Below, one piece after another: positions 15,129-24,179 of a stretch of DNA of 64,000 nt. This DNA comes from Bacillus sp. es.034 (GTDB lineage Bacteria > Bacillota > Bacilli > Bacillales > Bacillaceae_B): assembly GCF_002563655.1 (NCBI RefSeq), contig NZ_PDIY01000001.1:434001-498000 (forward strand). Direction: 5' to 3'. The notes beneath the pieces are model-generated. The model saw nothing but the letters and a program-made list of their open reading frames with translations. It was not told the origin of the DNA and did not search any database. The stretch's first letter is position 1. Each line of letters starts with the position of its first letter. Position numbers and translations under genes: made by a program.

Positions 15129-16289
15129 TTATTTCAGGGCATTATTCGCTAACATTGCAATGACCATATCATCCATTGGAGGATTATGGAGCCCTGCCCT
15201 TACATCACGATAATAGCGCTGCATGGGATTGGTCCGAAAGAGGCTCCTCGCTCCCACGATCCTCATGGCAGTATCTACGATATGAAAGGCGCTGTTTGTT
15301 ACAATATGCTTGACAGAAGAGAGTTCTGCAGCCATCTCCCCCCGCTTCGCAGGCTCCCTTACCCACTTATCTGCCACGGAATACAGAATCTGCCTGGCTT
15401 TAAACAACTCTAATTCAATTTCACCAATTTTCCGCTGGACCTCAGGAACATCCTTGATCGGGCCGGGCAGACTGTTCGGGGAGTAGTCTTTGGCAAACTG
15501 GATGGCATAGTTACGTGCTGCCATCGCTACCCCTATATAACAGGCAGGGATATGAAGCAGCCATGCTTTAGGAAGACCACTCTTCCCTTGGCCGCTGTCC
15601 CGCTCCACGAGTGAAGAAGGCGGTAACTGGACGTCTTCAAGGACCAGGTCATCACTCCCTGTCCCCTTCATGGAAATTGTGTCCCACGTCTCTTCAATGC
15701 TCACGCCTTCCAAGTCATGATCCACAAGGAAGAATCCTTTCTCTTCCGTATCACCGATCACAGCCGATACTAAGGAATAGTCCAGTACTCTCGCCATTGA
15801 AGTAAAGGATTTCCGGCCTGTTATTCTCCAGCCCTTTTCGGTTTTGATCGCCTTGGTCTGAGGCAGTCCCCCTCGTGTCGGGCTGCCCGTTGCCGGTTCT
15901 GTGGCCGCACGGTTCACGAGAGCATTGTTTGCCACAATCTTCTCACACAGATCCTTGAAAACCTCTTCCTCCCAGTCACGGGTTTCTGTAAGCTCCATCA
16001 ATCCCCCCAAATGCCAGCCAATGGACAATGCCGTTGCAGCATCCCCTGTTGCCAGTCTCTCCTGGATCATGACAAGCTCATATAAATTGATCTCTTCTCC
16101 CCCATATTCTTTCGGCAGGGACAGAGAACCGTATCCACTTTTTTTAAAGTCGTCGAAATTCTCATAAGGGAATGCATCCTCTCTATCGTACTTCTCCCCT
16201 CGTTCAGAAAAAGCATCGGCGAGCCTCCCGGCTAAATCAACCAATTTCCTTTGGCGTTCATTTTGTATAAACGATTGATATACATCCAA
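15129..16289 (-). CDS. Acyl-CoA-dehydrogenase-fold flavoprotein, possibly a flavin monooxygenase
   Basis: A 386-residue protein with the full three-part acyl-CoA dehydrogenase fold: the helical start, the central barrel (RAATEPATGSPTRGG, GWRITGRKSFTS, SMKGTGSDDLVL) and the C-terminal helices ending YYRDVRAGLHNPP. The EGT-type segment that supplies the catalytic Glu in many dehydrogenases is replaced by HNPPMDDMV, as in DszC/SfnB-like reduced-flavin monooxygenases. The TTG at 16289, 10 nt after GGAGG, is the best-supported start. The substrate is unknown, and no electron-transfer partner is adjacent. Confidence 0.82.
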   Translation of the reverse strand: MDVYQSFIQNERQRKLVDLAGRLADAFSERGEKYDREDAFPYENFDDFKKSGYGSLSLPKEYGGEEINLYELVMIQERLATGDAATALSIGWHLGGLMELTETRDWEEEVFKDLCEKIVANNALVNRAATEPATGSPTRGGLPQTKAIKTEKGWRITGRKSFTSMARVLDYSLVSAVIGDTEEKGFFLVDHDLEGVSIEETWDTISMKGTGSDDLVLEDVQLPPSSLVERDSGQGKSGLPKAWLLHIPACYIGVAMAARNYAIQFAKDYSPNSLPGPIKDVPEVQRKIGEIELELFKARQILYSVADKWVREPAKRGEMAAELSSVKHIVTNSAFHIVDTAMRIVGARSLFRTNPMQRYYRDVRAGLHNPPMDDMVIAMLANNALK

Positions 16290-16473
16290 TGAAACAGCAC
16301 CTCCCAATGATTAAATGACGTTTCTCTTCTCCGTTTATCATAATCAATTTCGCAGCCCGACTCAAAGATAAAGCTTATTAATCTGATCGGTTTACATTTT
16401 CACCTTAAACCGAATAATAGCTTTTACAATGAACACTCTATAAATAACATCCCACACTAAGGAGGAAATCACC

Positions 16474-16959
16474 TTGAGCCACAAACGCAATAAACGGTAC
16501 ATATTGATTCTGATGCTCATATCGTGGGTATTTCTCTTGTTGGCAGGAAAAGAAACTTTAAAAAGATATTTACCCGCCTCTTTGTTCATGTCACTACTTG
16601 TGTACTATGAAAATGTGTTGGCAGAGAGAATCAATTGGTGGACCATCTCAACAAGGCTTTTCCCGAAAGTAAACGGCGTCATGCCATTTGTCATCGGTGT
16701 TTTCCTGACAGGGTCGGTGTGGATCCTGAAATTCACTTATCAAAACATATACCTTTATGTATTCGTCAATATTCTGGTTGATACATTTTTCACATACCCC
16801 TTTTACTCCCTTTTCAAAAAACTGGGTGTGTGGAAATTGACTCATTTAAAGCAATACAAGCTATCCGCGCTATTTTTCATGAAATCACTGCTCATGTATG
16901 CTTTTCAAAAATATATCGGGGAAAGGCTTTATTCTAAAATCAAAGCCCCTCTTCAGTAA
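16474..16959 (+). CDS. Uncharacterised four-helix membrane protein
   Basis: A 161-residue protein beginning at a TTG 8 nt after AAGGAGG. It has about four hydrophobic helices (11-25, 33-47, 72-88, 93-112) and a basic C-terminal tail. NILVDTFFTYPFY resembles small Bacillus membrane proteins of unknown function. I do not recognise a named family. The good ribosome site and dedicated terminator support a real gene. Confidence 0.75.
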   Translation: MSHKRNKRYILILMLISWVFLLLAGKETLKRYLPASLFMSLLVYYENVLAERINWWTISTRLFPKVNGVMPFVIGVFLTGSVWILKFTYQNIYLYVFVNILVDTFFTYPFYSLFKKLGVWKLTHLKQYKLSALFFMKSLLMYAFQKYIGERLYSKIKAPLQ

Positions 16960-16960
16960 A

Positions 16961-16997
16961 GAAACCTGCTGCCACAGTGGCAACAGGTTTCTTTTTT
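16961..16997. terminator. Bidirectional terminator
   Basis: GAAACCTGCTGCCAC pairs with GTGGCAACAGGTTTC, followed by T on the plus strand and A-rich DNA on the other side. Confidence 0.88.
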
Positions 16998-17002
16998 GTA
17001 GA

Positions 17003-18460
17003 TTATGATGCATTTTCCTTATCTTCGACTTTATACTCCTGCTCCCAAAACTCTGCATTTTTGATACCGAGTTTTTTCGAGTTGAAGACCGGATCAAGCC
17101 CCTGCTTCTTCTGCTCTTCGTAATCCTTCAGCGCTTTAAGTGCCGGTTTGGCAAGGATGAGGATCGCGATCAGGTTCAGCCATACCATAAGTCCAAGTCC
17201 GATATCACCCAACGCCCATGCAAGAGCCGCTTCTCTTACCGCTCCGTAGAAAGTGGCTCCAAGAAGGACTACCTTCAGGACCACCATGGCCGCCTTTGAA
17301 TTCTTGCCTCTCAACAAGTAAGCCACATTCGTCTCAGCCATGTAATAGTAGGCCATGATTGTCGTAAAGGCAAAGAAGAATAAAGCGATCGCGACGAATG
17401 ATGCCCCGAATCCCGGAATCACTGATTCAATGGCAGCCTGTGTATAGCCAGGTCCTGCTTCAATACCATCCAGATTGTTTGCAAGCATCGTCCCGTTAGG
17501 ACCTTCCGTATTGAATGAACCCGTAAACAGGATCATGAATGCTGTTGCCGTACAAACAAGAAGGGTATCAATATAAACCGAAAATGCTTGAACCAATCCT
17601 TGTTTGGCCGGGTGGGAAACCTCTGCCGCAGCAGCAGCATGAGGTCCTGTTCCTTGACCTGCTTCGTTGGAATAGATTCCGCGTTTGACTCCCCACGATA
17701 CCGCCATACCGATGATTCCACCGAATACGGAATCGGCACCGAATGCACTTCTGAAAATAAGGCCAAAGACAGCCGGGATCTCCGCAATATTCATTCCGAC
17801 GATGATAAGGGAAAGAAGAATATACGCAATGGCCATGAACGGCACGACGTATGAAGCCACTCCCGCAATACGTTTGACACCCCCAAAGATGATGACCCCG
17901 ATCAACACCACAAGTCCGATACCTGTGACCGTCGTGTTAAGACCGAAAGCATTTTCCAATCCTAATGCAATGGAGTTTGACTGGATCCCCGGCATCAGGA
18001 TACTCATAGCAAGTAATGTCGCAAATGAGAATAGTACGGCATACCACTTCCAGCCAATCCCCTTTTCAATATAATAGGCCGGTCCCCCACGGTATTCCCC
18101 GTCCTGCTTTACTTTATAAATTTGAGCTAATGTCGACTCAATAAAGGCACTGCTTGCACCAATGAATGCAATCGTCCACATCCAGAAGACGGCTCCCGGA
18201 CCACCGAAGGCGATGGCAGTAGCCGTACCGGCGATGTTCCCCGTTCCTACACGTCCGGATAATGAAAGAGCCAAAGCCTGGAATGAAGACACCCCTGCAC
18301 TTGAGCTTCCACCCTTAAACATTTGAACCACCATATCTTTAATCAACCGGACCTGCAAAAACTTCGTTAAAATAGAAAATAGTAAGCCTACACCCAAACA
18401 AAAATAAATCATGACCGGGGACCAAAGGATCCCTACGAGCTTGCCAACGAATTCTTCCAC
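17003..18460 (-). CDS. alsT: Sodium:alanine symporter, AGCS family
   Basis: A 485-residue transporter of about 11 helices. Family signatures are SLSGRVGTGNIAGTATAIAFGGPGAVFWMW near the N-terminus and GIYSNEAGQGTGPHAAAAA in the middle, the latter being the AGCS substrate/Na+ region. It should import alanine, glycine or glutamine with Na+. The GTG at 18460 is 7-8 nt downstream of AAAGGGGG; an upstream ATG at 18484 precedes that site and is rejected. It is monocistronic, with a terminator shared with the convergent membrane protein. Confidence 0.93.
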   Translation of the reverse strand: MEEFVGKLVGILWSPVMIYFCLGVGLLFSILTKFLQVRLIKDMVVQMFKGGSSSAGVSSFQALALSLSGRVGTGNIAGTATAIAFGGPGAVFWMWTIAFIGASSAFIESTLAQIYKVKQDGEYRGGPAYYIEKGIGWKWYAVLFSFATLLAMSILMPGIQSNSIALGLENAFGLNTTVTGIGLVVLIGVIIFGGVKRIAGVASYVVPFMAIAYILLSLIIVGMNIAEIPAVFGLIFRSAFGADSVFGGIIGMAVSWGVKRGIYSNEAGQGTGPHAAAAAEVSHPAKQGLVQAFSVYIDTLLVCTATAFMILFTGSFNTEGPNGTMLANNLDGIEAGPGYTQAAIESVIPGFGASFVAIALFFFAFTTIMAYYYMAETNVAYLLRGKNSKAAMVVLKVVLLGATFYGAVREAALAWALGDIGLGLMVWLNLIAILILAKPALKALKDYEEQKKQGLDPVFNSKKLGIKNAEFWEQEYKVEDKENAS

Positions 18461-18639
18461 GGCATTTCCCCCTTTTATTTTCATAAAATTTTCTAACTAT
18501 TAAGAATTATATTTTATTTGACACAATATAGACAATCTTTTTTTATGACGAAAATTTTATAAACGTAGAAAAACCCTTACATGACATGACTTTATACTCG
18601 TAAAAAAAATTTGGGGCACTCTATAAAAGAGGTGATAAA

Positions 18640-18888
18640 ATGTCGAAAAGAAAACTTCTCGTCCCGGAATCGCGAGCCGCTATGGATGAGCTGAAAGCGA
18701 GAGTGTCGGGTACCCGGGATCCAAAGGAAGCCAAGTATGAAATCGCAAAAGAACAGGGAATCCCTCTTCAAAGGGGCTACAATGGGAAATTAACGTCTGA
18801 ACAGGCGGGGAAAGTCGGTGGATCGATCGGCGGTAATATGGTGAAGGAACTTGTCAGAATGGCTCAGGAGAATATGTCAAAAAAATGA
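18640..18888 (+). CDS. Small acid-soluble spore protein, alpha/beta-type, with insertion
   Basis: This 82-residue DNA-binding spore protein has the two conserved alpha/beta SASP blocks: LLVPESRAAMDELK then KYEIAKEQGI (containing the E-I germination-protease site), and GSIGGNMVKELVRMAQ at the C-terminus. About 13 residues (ARVSGTRDPKEAK) separate MDELK from YEIA, which are contiguous in most family members. The start follows AGAGGTGAT. Such proteins coat and protect spore DNA. It is expected to be SigG-dependent; I did not find a convincing SigG promoter. Confidence 0.9.
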   Translation: MSKRKLLVPESRAAMDELKARVSGTRDPKEAKYEIAKEQGIPLQRGYNGKLTSEQAGKVGGSIGGNMVKELVRMAQENMSKK

Positions 18889-18895
18889 TCAATAA

Positions 18896-18927
18896 AAAGC
18901 TGACATTCACTTGATGTCAGCTTTCTT
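18896..18927. terminator. Bidirectional terminator
   Basis: AAAGCTGACAT pairs with ATGTCAGCTTT. It overlaps the 3' end of the convergent UDG-like gene. Confidence 0.88.
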
Positions 18928-19560
18928 GTCGTGCAGTATCTTCTTTAAATGATCAAGATCTTTATAAATGTTTTCTTCAAGCGAACGATTATAAAAAATG
19001 GATGCGGGATGAAAGGTTGGGAATATGGAGTACGTTTCCTCGCTCCAGGTCCATTCGTTTGAATCAAGATCTTTCAACCGCCTGACCTTCGACTGGATCA
19101 GCTGACCGTGTACATCCGAAATCGTATATTTCCTCCCCAACAATCTTTGCAATCCTATATTACCCAATGTGACAAGCTGTTTCGGCTTTACATGTTGGAG
19201 CTCATAATCCAAAATCGGGGCATGTGCAAACTGTTCTTTACGAGTCGGGGCCCTGTTATATTTCTTTTCGATCACTTCATTATCCCGGTTTTTCTTATGT
19301 ATGATTTTGTAAGGTCTGCTCCTGACCGTGGAGGTAAAGTAAATATCCTCCCTTTCTACACCCAGATATCGAAAGAATTCATCGAGCACCTTACCCGCTC
19401 TCCCGCTGAAGGGCATGCCATTATGAATTTCGGTTTCCCCGGGTGCCTCCCCTACAATCATGATCGCAGGGTTCATTGGTCCCCTTCCATGGACAAAGCC
19501 TTCACAGTTATAAGCTTCCATCCGCTCTTTACACAGATTCACCAGTGTTTCCGGTATCAC
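18907..19560 (-). CDS. Uracil-DNA glycosylase superfamily protein without Fe-S cysteines
   Basis: A 217-residue protein of the family 4/5-like UDG superfamily. Motif A is GEAPGETE with MPFSGRAGKVLDEF following, and motif 3 is FHPASI. The family removes uracil from DNA for base excision repair. The four cysteines that hold a 4Fe-4S cluster in family 4 are not there; the usual KCRPP position reads RSRPY. The start is ambiguous: the GTG at 19560 sits 8 nt from AAGGG, whereas the ATG at 19566 and GTG at 19569 are too close. Confidence 0.83.
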   Translation of the reverse strand: MIPETLVNLCKERMEAYNCEGFVHGRGPMNPAIMIVGEAPGETEIHNGMPFSGRAGKVLDEFFRYLGVEREDIYFTSTVRSRPYKIIHKKNRDNEVIEKKYNRAPTRKEQFAHAPILDYELQHVKPKQLVTLGNIGLQRLLGRKYTISDVHGQLIQSKVRRLKDLDSNEWTWSEETYSIFPTFHPASIFYNRSLEENIYKDLDHLKKILHDKKADIK

Positions 19561-19627
19561 GCGCATCACCCTTCACTTCTTATTATTTTCGTTATTCCCG
19601 ATGTGGATGGAGTCTACACATTCACAT

Positions 19628-19654
19628 GTTTATTTCACCCTCAGAAAAGGAATA
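19628..19654 (+). promoter_or_regulatory. Candidate SigB promoter
   Basis: GTTTAT (19628-19633), a 15-bp spacer and GGAATA (19649-19654), 37 bp upstream of the stress flavoprotein gene. The -10 is imperfect. Confidence 0.45.
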
Positions 19655-19690
19655 GTATGGGTAAAAGAAAGATTAAAGGAGATGGATTGA

Positions 19691-20113
19691 TTGTCACAAG
19701 CCGAATTGAAACAACAAATCTTAAAGGTTCTTGACGAAAGCAAAGTAGGTACGCTGGCAACGGTTAAGAAGAATAAGCCTCATTCCCGCTATATGACGTT
19801 CTCACATGATGAACTCACTTTATATACGCCAACGAGCAGTGACACGCATAAAACCGATGAAATCGAAGATAATCCCCATGTCCACATCCTCCTTGGCTAT
19901 GAAGGGGAAGGATACGGAGATACATTCGTTGAAATCGAAGGGCGTGCTTCCGTCGAAGATTCTGCACACTACAAAGAAAAACTATGGAATGACCATATGA
20001 AGAGGTGGTTTGAAGGTCCGGACGATCCAAATTACATCGTCCTGAAAATCCAGCCGACCGCCATCCGCCTCATGAACGATGAAGAAGATTCGCCGCAGTC
20101 GCTTGAATTATAA
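19691..20113 (+). CDS. ydaG: General stress protein 26-like flavin-binding (PNPOx-fold) protein
   Basis: A 140-residue split-barrel protein with VGTLATVKKNKPHSRYMTF at the start and VEIEGRASVED centrally, the pattern of the YdaG/GSP26 pyridoxamine-phosphate-oxidase-like family. Such proteins bind FMN or F420-like flavins; the physiological reaction is unknown. The start is a TTG at 19691, 8 nt after AAGGAG. B. subtilis ydaG is SigB-dependent, in agreement with the candidate promoter. Confidence 0.88.
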   Translation: MSQAELKQQILKVLDESKVGTLATVKKNKPHSRYMTFSHDELTLYTPTSSDTHKTDEIEDNPHVHILLGYEGEGYGDTFVEIEGRASVEDSAHYKEKLWNDHMKRWFEGPDDPNYIVLKIQPTAIRLMNDEEDSPQSLEL

Positions 20114-20126
20114 TTAAAATGATTCC

Positions 20127-20155
20127 TTGACATGTTATAAGATAGATGATATATT
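20127..20155 (+). promoter_or_regulatory. Strong sigma-A promoter driving a gene-free transcript
   Basis: TTGACA (20127-20132), a 17-bp spacer and TATATT (20150-20155). The expected start is near 20162. No protein-coding frame follows before the terminator. Confidence 0.75.
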
Positions 20156-20161
20156 TAGTTA

Positions 20162-20507
20162 TTGTAATCTTGTAACATACATTGAAACGATAGAGAAGAT
20201 AATTCGTAATTCTATTCTGTTTTGATTTAACAACTTATTCACACTGGATCGGCTTCGGAGCCGTTAGGATGTAAGAGAGGTAGGGCTTACGTCGTTTAGG
20301 TATATCAAACGACTCAAGGAATTGCCCGCGGCTGTTTATTATCTGCAAACAACGTTCAAGATATAAATATATTACTTGTGATGTTGCAAGTTACAGAATT
20401 GCCTTTATCCGATTAAAGGCAGCACTAAAGGGATCGCTAACGGGATGATTAGCCCCTTTACTAAAAAAAAACACCTCAAAAGTGCTGACTTTTGAGGTGT
20501 TTTTTTA
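20162..20507 (+). ncRNA. Candidate structured non-coding RNA, about 345 nt
   Basis: Between a consensus promoter and a strong terminator there is no ORF with a ribosome site, but many compact hairpins: CGGCT/AGCCG (20250-20263), GTAAG/CTTAC (20271-20290), GTCGTTT/AAACGAC (20291-20313), TGCCTTTA/TAAAGGCA (20400-20421), and AAAGGG..GCTAA/TTAGC..CCCTTT (20427-20459). It does not match the conserved cores I know of tmRNA, RNase P RNA or SRP RNA. A 6S-like or raiA-like class is possible but I cannot show it. It does not lead a gene: the next gene is on the opposite strand. Confidence 0.6.
20465..20507 (+). terminator. Strong intrinsic terminator of the candidate RNA
   Basis: ACACCTCAAAAGT pairs with ACTTTTGAGGTGT around GCTG, followed by T's; A-rich on the other side. 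Confidence 0.93.
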
Positions 20508-20571
20508 TGTGCTCATTAAGCTTCCCCAGCAATGGCGGTTTATTTTTAAAGAGAAAAACCAGGCTACCTCC

Positions 20572-22353
20572 TCAACCGCTCTCTTTCAACTGGCTATGAT
20601 ACAGTCCATGATAAAAGCCCTTCACCTTAAGAAGTTCATCATGAGTGCCCTGTTCAATGATCTTCCCTCCATCAAGGACCAGGATTTGATCAGCCTGACG
20701 GATCGTGTTAAGTCGGTGAGCGACTACTACGCTCGTCCTGCCCTTCATCAACCGTTTGAGGGCATCCTGGATCTTCAGCTCCGTAATCGTGTCGATACTG
20801 CTTGTTGCTTCATCGAGGATCAGGATGGACGGATTGGACAGGATGGCCCTCGCAATGGACAATAGCTGTTTCTGCCCCTGGCTGATTCCGCTTCCATCCG
20901 CCCGCAACATTGTATCGTAGCCCTCGGGCATCTTTTCGATGAAGGTATGGGCATTGGCGAGCTTGGCTGCATCCTTGACCTCATCATCACTCGCATCGAG
21001 GCGGCCGTAACGGATATTGTCGGCAATCGTCCCCTGGAACAGAAAGCTATCCTGGAGAACGAAGCCCATCAGCTGACGTAAGCTTTTTCGTTTAATGGTC
21101 TGAATGTTGAGGCCGTCGATCTCTATCCTTCCTTCATTCAGTTCATAAAAGCGGGATAGGAGATTGGTGATCGTTGTCTTCCCCGCTCCTGTGGGTCCAA
21201 CCAGGGCAACGGTTTCACCGGGGCGTATGGAAAAGGATACATCCTTTAATGTCGGTTCCCCTTTTTCATAAGAGAATGAAACATGTTGAAACTCGACCTT
21301 CCCTTCAACGGACTCGATTTCTACGGCATCTCCTTCGTCCTTCGCCTCTTCTTCTTCATCCAGTATTTGAAATACACGCTCGGCACCTGCAATCGCTGAG
21401 AGGAGCGTATTATACTGATTCGCAAGCTCATTCAATGGCCGTGTGAACTGCCTTGCATACTCTGCGAATATGACAATGACACCGATCGTGATCATGCCGT
21501 TCAGGGCAAAGACCCCTCCCACCCCGGCTATGACGGCAAAGCTGAGGTTGTTCAGCACGTTCATCAGTTTCGGGATGAAACCTGAATACGTATCCGCCCA
21601 ATATGCCGCTGTCTTTAGCCGCTGATTCTTTTCACCGAATTCTTTGATGGCCGTTTCTTCCCTGGAAAACGTTTTGATGATGCTGTGACCGGAGATCGTT
21701 TCTTCGATATAGCCGTTCAATTCACCGATATTATGCTGATATTGTTTAAATAGGCGGCCTGTCCGTTTCGTGATCCACTTCATGCCAAATACCATGAGGG
21801 GAACAATGGTCAGAGTGATGAGAGTGAGGAGCGGACTGAGCCAGAGCATGATCGAGACGGTCCCGACCAATGTAAGGACACTCGATATGATTTGAATGAA
21901 CGAACTATTCAAGGTGGCGCTCACATTATCAATATCATTGGTCACCCTGCTCATCAGTTCGCCATGCTTCCGTTTATCAAAGAATGGGATGGAGAGCTGA
22001 TGCAACTGATGGAAGAGGTCCTTCCGTAACCTGTATACCGTATCCTGAGCGACACCGATCATCCAATAATTCTGGAACCATACGGACATAGAATGCAGGA
22101 TGTACACCGCAATCAGCCCTGTGATCAGTCCCACCAGACCAGATGTCTCCTTCGTGACGATATAGTCATCAATCGCTTTCCCAACAAGAAACGGCCCGAG
22201 AAGTGCCGCCGCCGAACTAAGGAACACCATTAAAATGACCAGATACAAAATGACCTTCATTTTGGAAAGGTAGCTCCACAGACGCCTGAGTGTGCCTCTT
22301 GCATCTTTCGCCTTGTCGTTCTCCCCCGGTTTCTTTCGTATATGCCTAGACAT
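20572..22353 (-). CDS. ABC exporter half-transporter, canonical subunit (YfiC-like)
   Basis: A 593-residue protein with six N-terminal membrane helices followed by an ATPase domain: Walker A GPTGAGKT, Walker B LILDEATSS and H-loop VAHRLNT are intact. The signature LSGGQ is altered to ISQGQ. It overlaps the upstream gene by 8 bp and must form the heterodimer with it. Length and pairing match B. subtilis YfiC with YfiB. It probably exports drugs or lipids. Confidence 0.9.
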   Translation of the reverse strand: MSRHIRKKPGENDKAKDARGTLRRLWSYLSKMKVILYLVILMVFLSSAAALLGPFLVGKAIDDYIVTKETSGLVGLITGLIAVYILHSMSVWFQNYWMIGVAQDTVYRLRKDLFHQLHQLSIPFFDKRKHGELMSRVTNDIDNVSATLNSSFIQIISSVLTLVGTVSIMLWLSPLLTLITLTIVPLMVFGMKWITKRTGRLFKQYQHNIGELNGYIEETISGHSIIKTFSREETAIKEFGEKNQRLKTAAYWADTYSGFIPKLMNVLNNLSFAVIAGVGGVFALNGMITIGVIVIFAEYARQFTRPLNELANQYNTLLSAIAGAERVFQILDEEEEAKDEGDAVEIESVEGKVEFQHVSFSYEKGEPTLKDVSFSIRPGETVALVGPTGAGKTTITNLLSRFYELNEGRIEIDGLNIQTIKRKSLRQLMGFVLQDSFLFQGTIADNIRYGRLDASDDEVKDAAKLANAHTFIEKMPEGYDTMLRADGSGISQGQKQLLSIARAILSNPSILILDEATSSIDTITELKIQDALKRLMKGRTSVVVAHRLNTIRQADQILVLDGGKIIEQGTHDELLKVKGFYHGLYHSQLKESG

Positions 22354-24073
22354 GATGAATTTCCCCCTCTCCGAATTGAGACTGGTAAATTTGTTGATAA
22401 AGGAGGGAATCCTCTACCAGTGACTCGTGGGACCCTTCTCCGATCAATACCCCATCTTCTAGAAGCAGGATACGATCGGATTCCATCGCCGTACTGACCT
22501 TTTGAGTGATGATCATCGTGGTACACTCATATTTCTTCAATGCTTGAAGGAGCTTCGACTCCGTTTTCAAGTCTAATGCACTCGTACTGTCATCCAGCAG
22601 GAGGATCTTCGGTTTCCGGATGAGTGCCCTGGCAATGGAAAGCCTTTGTTTCTGACCTCCTGAAAGGTTGACCCCTTTTTGCCCGAGGACCGTATCATAT
22701 CCATTGGAAAGATTCAGGATGGTTTCATGGATCTGTGCATCTTTTGCCGCCTGGATCATTTCCTCCCTTGTGGCATCTTCCTTCCCCCATAAAAGATTTT
22801 CTGAAACCGACCCGGAAAACAGGATGACTTCCTGAGGGACATATCCGATATTTTTTCTTATTTCATCCAATGGAATGGTCCGGATCTCCCGCCCGTCCAA
22901 ATGAACGGTTCCCTCTGTTGCATCATACAGACGGGGGATGAGCTGAAACAGGGAGCTTTTACCTGAACCCGTAGCCCCTAAAATGGATACGGTTTGTCCC
23001 GCTCCCACCTGAAAGGAAACATCCCGAAGCACCTTTCCCCTAGTGGATGGATATTGAAACGATACATCTTTAAACGAGATTTCTCCTCTTACCACTTTGT
23101 TGCGAGTGTCTGCCTCCCCTCCATCCTTCAAGTCGATCTCCGTTTCAAGTACTTCCTCGACCCTTTCAGCAGAAGCCCTTGCTCTAGAAAAACTGGTGAT
23201 GATAAAAGAGAATATAGAAAAAACAGATGAGATTCTCGTGACATACGTGACAATCGCCACTACTTCCCCAACCTTTGTGCCACCTGAGGCAACATCTATA
23301 CTTCCGAACCATAGAACGGAAAGAAGGGCAAGGTTCATGACAAGCATCAAGAGGGGCATAATGATCTCCATGAACCTGAGGGCACGTACCGTTCGATTCT
23401 TCAAATCTTCATTCGCTTCATGAAATCGGCTTTCTTCATGCCTGCTCCTCGTATACGCTTTGATCAACCTCATTCCTGAAAGGTTTTCCTTCATGACCTC
23501 ATTTACTTTATCCAGCCTGGATTGAACTTTTTCAAACAGACTCCACCCGCGTTTCAGCACCCAAAACAGGAACAGCCATAACACCGGAATCACAACGATT
23601 AGAATAAGCGCAAGCCGGGCATTGACGATCAGGGCCATGATGGTGGAGCCCACTACAAGTAATGGAGCCCTGAGCATGATCCTGAGGCTCATGAAGATCG
23701 TGTTCTGAAGCTGCCTGACATCATTCGTCATTCTCGTGATGAGAGAAGAGGCCGGAAGCTTATTAAAACTGGCAAACGAAAACGATTGAACTTTCTTATA
23801 CAGACTTTCCCGCACATCATACCCAAATCCCTGACTCGTATGGGCGGCAAAAAATGAATTCGTCACGCCTGAAAAGAAGGCAACAAGGGACATCCCGACC
23901 ATGATGAATCCCCATTTCAATACGGTGTCCAAGTTTTTATTCAGAATTCCTTCATCGATGATCCGCGCCATGAACAGCGGATTCAATAGTTCTACTGCAA
24001 GCTCTACCAGCATTAAACTCCAGGCAACGGCCATGGCAGCCCGGTAAGGCTTTAAGAAACGTATGACTTTCAA
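22346..24073 (-). CDS. ABC exporter half-transporter, degenerate-site subunit (YfiB-like)
   Basis: A 575-residue half-transporter starting at a TTG behind AGAGGGGTG. It has six membrane helices and an ATPase domain with Walker A GATGSGKS and a perfect LSGGQ signature. The Walker B catalytic Glu is Asp (LLLDDSTSALD), and the H-loop His is Gln (ITQKVST). Combined with the altered signature of its partner, this yields one active and one degenerate ATP site, as in BmrCD/TM287-288-type exporters. It is first in a two-gene operon. Confidence 0.9.
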   Translation of the reverse strand: MKVIRFLKPYRAAMAVAWSLMLVELAVELLNPLFMARIIDEGILNKNLDTVLKWGFIMVGMSLVAFFSGVTNSFFAAHTSQGFGYDVRESLYKKVQSFSFASFNKLPASSLITRMTNDVRQLQNTIFMSLRIMLRAPLLVVGSTIMALIVNARLALILIVVIPVLWLFLFWVLKRGWSLFEKVQSRLDKVNEVMKENLSGMRLIKAYTRSRHEESRFHEANEDLKNRTVRALRFMEIIMPLLMLVMNLALLSVLWFGSIDVASGGTKVGEVVAIVTYVTRISSVFSIFSFIITSFSRARASAERVEEVLETEIDLKDGGEADTRNKVVRGEISFKDVSFQYPSTRGKVLRDVSFQVGAGQTVSILGATGSGKSSLFQLIPRLYDATEGTVHLDGREIRTIPLDEIRKNIGYVPQEVILFSGSVSENLLWGKEDATREEMIQAAKDAQIHETILNLSNGYDTVLGQKGVNLSGGQKQRLSIARALIRKPKILLLDDSTSALDLKTESKLLQALKKYECTTMIITQKVSTAMESDRILLLEDGVLIGEGSHESLVEDSLLYQQIYQSQFGEGEIHHV

Positions 24074-24179
24074 ACGAACACCCCTCTAAACAAATATCTG
24101 CCATTATTTATATGTATCATCATATCGTTTTTTTATGCAGGGTGGTAGTTGGAAGTGTCCTGCTGCTCTCCTCACTAAA

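Noticed and set aside
20162-20507. tmRNA, RNase P RNA or SRP RNA
   Set aside because: None of the conserved core sequences I know for these RNAs is present; class remains open.
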